Assembly: GCA_030693205.1 (NCBI GenBank) | Contig: JAUYBG010000005.1 | Span: 73,017 to 124,024 of the forward strand | DNA from: a bacterium | Lineage (GTDB): Bacteria; Patescibacteriota; Minisyncoccia; JAHIHE01 | Direction: 5' to 3' | Length of the DNA: 51,008 nt | Shown here: positions 26,294 through 34,096 of the stretch, in pieces | Numbering within the stretch: position 1 is the first letter of the stretch | How the letters are laid out: every line of letters starts with the position of its first letter | Program-made: the position numbers and the translations under genes | Notes under the pieces: generated by a model | Seen by the model: only the letters and a program-made list of their open reading frames with translations | The model's database searches: none | Told to the model about the DNA's origin: nothing

Positions 26294-27499
26294 GTGCGCA
26301 TAATTGATATTTTTAGGCTCTCTACGAGAATTTTTAAAACCAATAAGCTGAGAACTTCGCTTACAATTTTAGGTATTTCTGTGGGTATTGGCGCCATATT
26401 GTTCTTGGTTTCATTGGGCTCGGGACTGCAGCATGTTTTGATCAGCCAGATTGCGACCTCGCTACTCTCAATGGATATTAAAGTTGATTCCAATGCGCTG
26501 GTAAAAATGGATAAAAATCAAATTGAGAAAATAAGATCTATAAACGAGATTACTGAAGTGAGTCCTATTTTTAGAGCCAGTTCAATGATGAAGGTTGATG
26601 AATTAAGCGGTGCTATTTCGACTATTTTAGTTAAAACATCCTTTTTCCGAATGGAAGGAATTAAGGTCATAAAAGGTGATTTTTTTACCGGTGACACTGA
26701 TAATAAAATTGTTATCTCGGCTGCTACTTTGCAGCTTTTTAATTTGAATAAAGACAATGCTTTGGGGAAAACGGCTCGTTTTGAATTATATATGCCGAAG
26801 ATCGATGAAACTGGAAATTTGGTTGATACGGAAGAGGTCGTTATAAAAAGCATAGAAAAAACCTATGAAATCGTCGGCATTATTGATGATAATGCCGAAA
26901 GTTATGCTTATATGCCAATGGATTCCGTGGAAGACTTAAATATTCCTTTTTATACGCAGTTAAAATTAACTGCCCGGAACCAGATAGATATTCCAAAGAT
27001 AAAAGCTGAAATTGAAGTTATCGGTTTTACTCCGACGGCGATGAGCGATACTGTCAGTGATACGGACAGGATCTTTCAGGCTATTCAGATAATTCTTTCG
27101 GTGTTTGGCGCGGTGGCGTTGATCGTATCAGCTATTGGAATGTTCAACACAATGACTATCGCTCTTCTCGAAAGAACGCAGGAAATTGGAATTATGAAAG
27201 CGCTCGGCGCTTCCCGCCAGGATATTTGGAAATTGTTTTTAGCAGAATCGGTTATTATTGGTTTTTTGGGCGGAACAGTCGGGATCATTCTTGGATTCGT
27301 GGGCACCTATGCTGTAAATGCGGGTATTAATGTTTTGGCTAAGAATTTCGGCGGTCAGCAGGTTAATCTATTCTATACATCGAACAGTTTCGTGCTTTTC
27401 ATCATAATTTTTTCCACGGCAGTAGGTTTTATAACAGGATTATATCCTTCGCGGCGCGCCAGCCGTTTGAATCCTCTCGAAGCGTTGAGGTATAAATAA
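26294..27499 (+). CDS. MacB/FtsX-type ABC transporter permease
   Basis: Permease of the MacB/LolC family. An N-terminal TM helix (about 20-45, TSLTILGISVGIGAILFLVSLG) is followed by a large extracytoplasmic MacB_PCD-like domain (about 50-255) and a C-terminal three-helix FtsX domain (about 270-395) containing TIALLERTQEIGIMKALGAS and LYPSRRASRLNPLEALR. Length is normal (401 aa). No ATP-binding partner is adjacent, so it presumably uses an ATPase encoded elsewhere. GTG start at 26294; a TTG alternative is not supported. Confidence 0.88.
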   Translation: MRIIDIFRLSTRIFKTNKLRTSLTILGISVGIGAILFLVSLGSGLQHVLISQIATSLLSMDIKVDSNALVKMDKNQIEKIRSINEITEVSPIFRASSMMKVDELSGAISTILVKTSFFRMEGIKVIKGDFFTGDTDNKIVISAATLQLFNLNKDNALGKTARFELYMPKIDETGNLVDTEEVVIKSIEKTYEIVGIIDDNAESYAYMPMDSVEDLNIPFYTQLKLTARNQIDIPKIKAEIEVIGFTPTAMSDTVSDTDRIFQAIQIILSVFGAVALIVSAIGMFNTMTIALLERTQEIGIMKALGASRQDIWKLFLAESVIIGFLGGTVGIILGFVGTYAVNAGINVLAKNFGGQQVNLFYTSNSFVLFIIIFSTAVGFITGLYPSRRASRLNPLEALRYK

Positions 27500-27522
27500 A
27501 ATCCGCTTAGCCGACTTGCAGT

Positions 27523-27550
27523 TTGCATTAAATTTTTGTTATGCTATAAT
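27523..27550 (+). promoter_or_regulatory. Promoter upstream of the DGR target gene
   Basis: TTGCAT (27523-27528), 16-bp spacer, TATAAT (27545-27550) with an upstream TATGC extension. The predicted start point is near 27557. Confidence 0.7.
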
Positions 27551-27556
27551 ATAACC

Positions 27557-27664
27557 ATGATTAGACAAAACTATCAATATATTTCAGTCGTATGCCTGAA
27601 ATACGCGAGAGAGAGTAAACGAGACTCGCCGAGTTTTAGTTTGTTTAAATTACCTGTCGAGTAA
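27557..27664 (+). other. Leader transcript with a possible 35-codon leaderless ORF
   Basis: Between the promoter and the terminator, an open frame starts with ATG exactly at the predicted transcription start (27557) and ends at TAA 27662-27664, which overlaps the terminator's 5' arm. It would encode a basic 35-residue peptide beginning MIRQNYQYISVV. It could instead be a small RNA or attenuator leader; the region also contains CTCG/CGAG pairings. Coding status is uncertain. Confidence 0.4.
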
Positions 27665-27690
27665 AGCGTCTTTTTTTTGACGCTTTTTTG
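27663..27690 (+). terminator. Rho-independent terminator between leader and DGR target gene
   Basis: AAAGCGTC (27663-27670) and GACGCTTT (27679-27686) with an all-T loop and trailing T residues. It lies 27 bp before the ATG of the 27717 gene with no new promoter in between, an attenuator-like placement. Confidence 0.75.
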
Positions 27691-27716
27691 ATTTTTAAAT
27701 CCATATTTAAAATAAC

Positions 27717-29402
27717 ATGAAAATTTTTAATAAACAAAATTTATCCAGCGGGGTTAAAAGCGGTTTAACCGTTCTAATCTCGGTCTTGATTATTTTTACG
27801 GTTGTTAAAGGCGGCACTATCACGCCGCCTTCCGGCGGAGGCGAACCAAGCGCGAAGTTTTATACTATTTCGGAAATTTACAATTTTATTGCTAGTAATA
27901 CTCCGGCAACCGAGGGCGCGCATAGTTTTACTTTCTCGGACAACTTGGAAGGAACCGGCCGCACTTTGACCGAAATTTACAATGCTTTGGCCGGCTTGAT
28001 TTCCGCTAACCAAGTTAAAAAGGATACGATTTATCTCGGGAAGACCGGCACGCTTGTGCCTTCGGGCGGCGATGCCTCGCCTGACTATGTTTTAAGCGGC
28101 AAGACATTTTTTGGCGGTTCGCAGGGGGATTGGAATTTGCAAACTGGTTCAATGGCAAATAATAGTAGTTTTGGTTTGATTTGCGGCGCCTCCAATCAAG
28201 CAGTTACAGCAGGTTATTATAGCGGCGGAAATTTGCCCGGCGATGTGGATTTAATTGCTGGAAATATCAAATCTGGCGCTAATATTTTTGGAGTTTCGGG
28301 CAATTCAAATGTAGTTAACACTTCTTCGGGCGACGCTATTGCTGGTAATATTTTAACTGGTAAAAAAGCCTGGGTGGCCGGTTTAGAGATTACAGGCAGC
28401 GTGGCGGCTGGAGCTAATGTTTCCGGAAGTAACAGCTTGTTGTCGTTCAACATTCCCGATGGTCTTTATTCCGGTTCAAAAACTTGCACCGCTAGCGATA
28501 CTAATTTAGTGGCGACTAATATCGCTTCAGGTGTGGATATTTTTGGAGTTTCGGGCACGCTTCTGAAAAATCTTTATAATGGCACTAGCCGGTTCGGATC
28601 TCTCGTCACTGTAACCCTGAATGCCGGAGGATCCGGATACACTAACGGCGCGCAGGTTTTGACAGTTGTTCAAACAAATGGCAGTCTCGGAACCGTGAAT
28701 GTTACCGTAAGCGGAGGAACGGTTATTTCAGTTGATTCAATCGTCGAAGCAGGAGTTGGATATATAGTGGCAAATAGTTTGGCAACTACCGGCGGAGGCG
28801 GTACATTGGCAAAGGTAAATATAACCGCGATCAGTTCGGATTATCCTATAAACACAGGAGGAGTGGATGATTATAATGATGATGGAACTATGCCTGCTGA
28901 TAGCTATGCCGCAATATGGACAACCTGTAATGTTGGGAATAATTATTGCGATACTGGCGCAATTAACGCTACTAACGCAGATAAAAAAGACAACAGCACC
29001 GGCTTGGTGTGGTCAATTAGAACAGGTACTAGCAGTTGGTTCTCGGCCAATAATTGTAAATATCCAAACCAACTTCTTGGAGACGACGGAGCCTGCGGCA
29101 CTCATGGCGAAATCGCTTGTAAGTGCGTAAAACAGTCAGCAGGAAGCATGACTGGATGCGAAACTTTAGGAGCGGCGGTAGCGGGAAATAGCGGCGGATG
29201 GCGTTTGCCTAGCCAGAAAGAACTGATGCAAGCGTATATCAATGGTTCCTGGGGCAATCTATCTTCAGCCGGTTACTTTTTTTGGTCAGCTACTACTACT
29301 TCCCACACCACGTTCAGCGCCTGGTATACGTACTTGGGCACCGGCCCTACGGATACCACTACTAAGACCAGTACTACCGTCAGTGTTCGTTGCGTTCGTT
29401 AG
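27717..29402 (+). CDS. Membrane-anchored repeat protein with C-terminal DUF1566/C-type-lectin-like domain (candidate DGR variable protein)
   Basis: A surface protein of 561 aa. An N-terminal hydrophobic segment (about residues 13-31) acts as anchor or signal. Repeats with IAGNIKSGANIFGVSG-like units fill residues 140-300. A Gly/Thr/Val-rich beta region follows, and then a C-terminal DUF1566-like domain with TGLVWSIRTG, SGGWRLPSQKELMQAYING and FFWSATTT, ending in SVRCVR. Residues 519-561 are dominated by Thr/Ser/His/Phe/Tyr in NNY codons, as expected when Asn AAY codons of a template are adenine-mutagenised. Together with the facing reverse transcriptase this suggests a diversified ligand-binding surface protein. 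Confidence 0.8.
   Translation: MKIFNKQNLSSGVKSGLTVLISVLIIFTVVKGGTITPPSGGGEPSAKFYTISEIYNFIASNTPATEGAHSFTFSDNLEGTGRTLTEIYNALAGLISANQVKKDTIYLGKTGTLVPSGGDASPDYVLSGKTFFGGSQGDWNLQTGSMANNSSFGLICGASNQAVTAGYYSGGNLPGDVDLIAGNIKSGANIFGVSGNSNVVNTSSGDAIAGNILTGKKAWVAGLEITGSVAAGANVSGSNSLLSFNIPDGLYSGSKTCTASDTNLVATNIASGVDIFGVSGTLLKNLYNGTSRFGSLVTVTLNAGGSGYTNGAQVLTVVQTNGSLGTVNVTVSGGTVISVDSIVEAGVGYIVANSLATTGGGGTLAKVNITAISSDYPINTGGVDDYNDDGTMPADSYAAIWTTCNVGNNYCDTGAINATNADKKDNSTGLVWSIRTGTSSWFSANNCKYPNQLLGDDGACGTHGEIACKCVKQSAGSMTGCETLGAAVAGNSGGWRLPSQKELMQAYINGSWGNLSSAGYFFWSATTTSHTTFSAWYTYLGTGPTDTTTKTSTTVSVRCVR
29271..29402 (+). other. Candidate variable region (VR) of a diversity-generating retroelement
   Basis: The last 43 codons of the lectin-like gene. 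Between the conserved FFWSA and VRCVR ends, most codons are ACY, AGY, TCC, CAC, TTC, TAC, GAT or GTC, which are single-site derivatives of AAY. The 3' boundary GTTCGTTGCGTTCG is GC-containing and A-free, fitting an IMH-type end. No adenine-rich template copy was found in the window. Confidence 0.6.
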
Positions 29403-29474
29403 TTCTGGCAACAATCCAGCTTCAATTTTGGTTTCGCTAAGCTTCTTGCTAAGGAATTTCAATGATATTTTTTT

Positions 29475-29574
29475 GTCATTTCGAATCCGTCAACAGACGA
29501 TGAGAAATCACTTGTACTCACTATTTTTGTGTGTTTAAGGGATTCCTCTTTGCCTGCTGGCAAATCGGAATGAC
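29475..29574. repeat. 100-bp MITE/REP-pair-like element
   Basis: Near-perfect terminal inverted repeats GTCATTTCGA (29475-29484) and TCGGAATGAC (29565-29574) bound an internal palindrome (TGCCTGCTGGCA). No coding capacity. It sits between the variable protein and the convergent reverse transcriptase. Confidence 0.6.
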
Positions 29575-29634
29575 AGAAATAAAGACTTAGTGCCGATAGG
29601 TTTAATTTGCTTTTTAAAATATTGAAACAGTTTT

Positions 29635-30942
<1,308 letters not shown>

Positions 30943-30972
30943 ATAAGAAATATAAAAAGTAACAGTGTTTTT

Positions 30973-30983
30973 ATTATAGCATA
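30973..30983 (-). promoter_or_regulatory. Extended -10 promoter for the reverse transcriptase
   Basis: On the minus strand TATGCTATAAT, the same extended -10 found upstream of the target gene (27540-27550). The -35 region is weak. The start point would be near 30966, about 24 nt before the ATG. Confidence 0.45.
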
Positions 30984-31007
30984 AGCGGACAAAAAAAGTT
31001 GAATTTT

Positions 31008-31868
31008 ATGCCAAAAGAAATTATTACTACAGCTAAAATTGCTTTATTCAGAGGTAAAAAAATAAGAAAAACTATTCATAATAATGAGTGGTGGTTTTCG
31101 GTAATTGATATATGTGGCGCTTTAACTGATAGTATTGATGCCGGCGCTTATTGGAGAAAGTTGAAACAAAGATTAATCGAAGAAGGCAGTGAGGTCGTGA
31201 CATTTTGTCACGGACTGAAATTGGAAGCTTCTGACGGTAAAAAATATGAAACTGATTGTGCTAATACAGAAGGTATTTTTCGCATAATCCAATCAATTCC
31301 ATCGCCCAAAGCCGAGCCATTTAAACGTTGGTTGGCGAGGGTCGGTTACGAGCGAGTTAAAGAAATAGAAGATCCGGAATTAGCCACAAAAAGAACAAGA
31401 ATGTTGTATAAAGCCAAAGGATATAGCGATGGCTGGATTGAGAAAAGAATGCGCGGCATTGCTATTCGCGAAGAATTGACTGATGAATGGCAGAAACGAG
31501 GAGCGAGAGAACAGAGAGATTATGAAATTCTGACGGCGGAAATTTCGCAAGCCGCTTTTGGATTAAAGCCGAATGAATATAAAAAATTGAAAGGATTGAA
31601 ACGTGAAAATTTGCGCGATCATATGGATGATTTTGAGCTTATTTTCACTATGCTGGGCGAGAGATCAACCACTGAAATTCATCGCCAAGAAAATTCGGAA
31701 GGCTTGTCAAAATTAAAAAAAGACGCGAATAGAGGCGGGAAAATAGCGGGAAACGCCAGAAAAGAATTGGAAAAAGAATTAGGCAGGCCGATTGTTTCTA
31801 AAAAGAATTATCTCGGCGGCGGAGATGAAATTAAAAAATTAAAAACAGCAGATGATGAAAAATTTTAA
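31008..31868 (+). CDS. BRO-N/DinD-like phage-antirepressor-type protein
   Basis: The N-terminal BRO-N domain (about 1-115) reads KIALFRGKKIRKTIHNNEWWFSVIDICGAL, followed by the usual helical segment and IPSPKAEPFKRWLARVGYERV. The C-terminal part (about 120-287) matches the DNA-damage-inducible DinD-like arrangement (NEYKKLKGLKRENLRDHMDDFE; TEIHRQENSEGLSKLKKDANRGGKIAGNAR). Such proteins are common on phages and mobile elements, but also on CPR chromosomes. Start set at ATG 31008. It overlaps the next gene by 17 bp. Role here unknown; DNA binding is inferred from family. Confidence 0.82.
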   Translation: MPKEIITTAKIALFRGKKIRKTIHNNEWWFSVIDICGALTDSIDAGAYWRKLKQRLIEEGSEVVTFCHGLKLEASDGKKYETDCANTEGIFRIIQSIPSPKAEPFKRWLARVGYERVKEIEDPELATKRTRMLYKAKGYSDGWIEKRMRGIAIREELTDEWQKRGAREQRDYEILTAEISQAAFGLKPNEYKKLKGLKRENLRDHMDDFELIFTMLGERSTTEIHRQENSEGLSKLKKDANRGGKIAGNARKELEKELGRPIVSKKNYLGGGDEIKKLKTADDEKF

Positions 31869-32805
31869 AATAATTCATTCTTTTATTATAGTGGCAATGG
31901 CAATAGCTGTTTTTGCGTTTCCCGCTTTCGCTTCCACCACCGACGGCACGATTGATTCAACGAATAAATACGCTTGGGGAGAAAACATCGGCTGGGTGAA
32001 TTTCGGCGCGAGCAATGGAAATGTTCATGTTACGGATTCCGCGCTTTCTGGTTATGCCTTAAGCGAAACTGTCGGCTGGATAAATTTATCCAATGTTCTT
32101 AATGATGGAGCGGGAAATTTATCGGGGTATGGCTGGAGCGAGAATACGGGCTGGATAAAATTCAATCCGGCCAGCGGCGGCGTGATTATCAATTCATCGG
32201 GCGAATTCACCGGCTCGGCTTTGAGCGAAACTGTCGGCTGGATTATTTTCGGCGGAGATTACAAAGTTAAAACCGATTGGCGACCGCAAAGCGCGAGAGG
32301 AAGCGGCGGAGGTTTGCCGCCAGCGGCTTACAATCCGCCGGTGCCTCCTTCTGCCAGCTCGACTAATCCCGAAGCTGGATTTAAAATTTCCATCAATCAA
32401 GGAGTTGAATATACCAATAGCTTTACAGTTAATCTTTCTCTTGTTGCCGGTTCGGATACTGTCAGAATGGCTATTTCCGAATCTCCTGATTTTAAAAATG
32501 CCAGTCAAATTCCATATCAACAGGAAATAAAATACGAGCTGTTGCCGATTCCCGGCAATCAAATTCCCAAACAAGGGATAAGAAGGACTATCTACGCAAA
32601 ATTTTATACTCAATACGGCGTAAGTTCTGAAATTGTTTCCGCTTCCATTATTCTTGTTACCTCTTTGCCCCAAACCCAGCCTTCGCCTTTTACCCCGAGC
32701 GGAGTCGAGGGGGCGCTTTCCGCTTCTCCGAAACCGGCAAGAATTCCATCCGCTTCAATTTCTCCTGCCCCCTTTGCCTTTAGCTACCCCGCCTCCATAT
32801 TTTGA
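31852..32805 (+). CDS. WGENIGW-repeat surface protein, N-terminal part (frameshifted)
   Basis: Secreted or wall-anchored protein with a clear signal peptide (MMKNFKIIHSF... ending FAFPAFAS, residues 1-27). Four imperfect repeats follow: YAWGENIGWVNFG, YALSETVGWINLS, YGWSENTGWIKFN and ALSETVGWIIFG (about 38-130), and then a Pro/Ser-rich linker and a beta-sandwich-like region (about 180-270). The frame ends in a Pro/Ala-rich linker at 32805, while an adjacent frame continues the linker and a C-terminal membrane anchor. Removing one C from the CCCCC run at 32768-32772 would fuse both into about 723 residues. A CCCCGAGC palindrome is embedded at 32693-32712. Confidence 0.8.
   Translation: MMKNFKIIHSFIIVAMAIAVFAFPAFASTTDGTIDSTNKYAWGENIGWVNFGASNGNVHVTDSALSGYALSETVGWINLSNVLNDGAGNLSGYGWSENTGWIKFNPASGGVIINSSGEFTGSALSETVGWIIFGGDYKVKTDWRPQSARGSGGGLPPAAYNPPVPPSASSTNPEAGFKISINQGVEYTNSFTVNLSLVAGSDTVRMAISESPDFKNASQIPYQQEIKYELLPIPGNQIPKQGIRRTIYAKFYTQYGVSSEIVSASIILVTSLPQTQPSPFTPSGVEGALSASPKPARIPSASISPAPFAFSYPASIF
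32693..32712. repeat. CCCCGAGC..GAGGGG palindrome (copy 1)
   Basis: A 20-bp element beginning CCCCGAGC and ending GTCGAGGGG, in frame in the surface-protein linker. The identical 20-mer recurs at 38269-38288, and a variant at 37946-37964. Confidence 0.8.
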
Positions 32806-34024
32806 AACTCCGCCGGAAAAACCCGAGCCTGTTAATCCCGATTGGAATCTCATAAAACTGCCGGAAGTTAAAAACTTTTTCCCTCAATCCAATGAAATTT
32901 CTTTTTTCAGTGAAAAATTCTCTTCTTTGTCCGAAACTTTTAAAAAGCTTGGCATCTCTCAAATTTCCGATATCGCTTCCCGCATTCCATCCGTCAGCTT
33001 TAGCATTCCCAATCTCTGGAAAATTCTCAAGCTTCAGCCGGCGGACAGCAATCCAGCGCCTTTAGTTGATCTTCCCGCCGATCTAAAGGAACAAATACCT
33101 TCAGAAATCGTCTTTGTTTCCGCCGCCTCGGGAAAAATCAATCTTGATTCTTCCCTGGTGCTGGATGAGAATTCCCTGAAACAAAAAATCTCCGCGCCTT
33201 CTTCAATCAATTTGAATATCGCCATCAAACCCAACCAGCCCGCCCGCTCCATCAGCGGCTATTTGGCTTTGAAAAAAAGCGCCTATTCCGCCAATCCCGC
33301 GCCAGAAGGTCTATCTTTTTGGGATGATATTTCTTCTTTTCTAATTCCTTCCGTTTCCGCTCAAGAATCTAAACCCATAGAAGTCGAGCAGCGCTTTGTC
33401 TTGGCTCAATTCCAATATTCTGACTTTGACAAAGACGGCATCTGGACCGCTGATATTCAAACTCCGGCTGTTACCGGTGAATACGAAATTATTTCTTTAA
33501 TCAGCTACCAAGACCCGGCTATTCCTGCCAAAGAGATTCGCTTAATCACTGTGATTGATCCGGAAGGGTATGTATTCAGGTTAGAAACTGATGGCGCGGA
33601 AACAAGAATTGCGAATGTAAAAATTTCTATCTATAGACTTAATGCCGACACTTCAAAATCCCAAATCCCAAATTCCAATGACCAAACAAATTCCAAAACA
33701 CAAAATACAAATTATAATTTTGACATCAATCAATACGAACTTTGGAACGCCCAAGATTTTGATCAAAAAAATCCCCAGACCACGGATGCTACCGGCAAAT
33801 ATTCTTTCCTGGTTCCGGCCGGCTCCTATTATCTCAAAGCCGAAGCCACGGGCTATTATCCATATCAAAGCGATGCGTTTGAGGTCTCCGAAGCCAAAAA
33901 TGTGCATATGAATTTGGAGATGAAGCCCGAGTGGTCGCTGGCAAGAGATTGGAAGACAATAGCGATAGTGATTTTAATTATTTTAGTGGCGTATAATTTT
34001 TATCGGGATCGACGAAGAGATTAA
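32762..34024 (+). CDS. WGENIGW-repeat surface protein, C-terminal part (out of frame)
   Basis: Continuation of the preceding protein in the +1-shifted frame. It begins with the Pro-rich linker (ATPPPYFETPPEKPEPVNP), followed by a middle region with ISGYLALKKSAYS and FDKDGIWTADIQTPAVTGEY (Ig/cohesin-like beta strands). A carboxypeptidase-regulatory-like domain follows (TTDATGKYSFLVPAGSYYLK), then a single C-terminal TM helix (TIAIVILIILVAYNFY) and the basic tail RDRRRD. No convincing start codon or signal peptide of its own exists, so it is probably not independently expressed. An Asn/Gln-rich insert (about 33653-33722) looks repeat-derived. It could be a real frameshift, a phase-variable site or a sequence error. 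Confidence 0.7.
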   Translation, partial: LLPPLPLATPPPYFETPPEKPEPVNPDWNLIKLPEVKNFFPQSNEISFFSEKFSSLSETFKKLGISQISDIASRIPSVSFSIPNLWKILKLQPADSNPAPLVDLPADLKEQIPSEIVFVSAASGKINLDSSLVLDENSLKQKISAPSSINLNIAIKPNQPARSISGYLALKKSAYSANPAPEGLSFWDDISSFLIPSVSAQESKPIEVEQRFVLAQFQYSDFDKDGIWTADIQTPAVTGEYEIISLISYQDPAIPAKEIRLITVIDPEGYVFRLETDGAETRIANVKISIYRLNADTSKSQIPNSNDQTNSKTQNTNYNFDINQYELWNAQDFDQKNPQTTDATGKYSFLVPAGSYYLKAEATGYYPYQSDAFEVSEAKNVHMNLEMKPEWSLARDWKTIAIVILIILVAYNFYRDRRRD

Positions 34025-34046
34025 GGGGTTTGGGCAATGAGGTATT

Positions 34047-34074
34047 AAAAAAATCCCGATTACGAGATTTTTTT
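34047..34074. terminator. Bidirectional rho-independent terminator
   Basis: A-run, ATCCCG/CGAGAT stem and T-run between the surface-protein gene (plus) and topA (minus), able to terminate either transcript. Confidence 0.75.
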
Positions 34075-34096
34075 AATAGAGAAATGAAATATTAAT

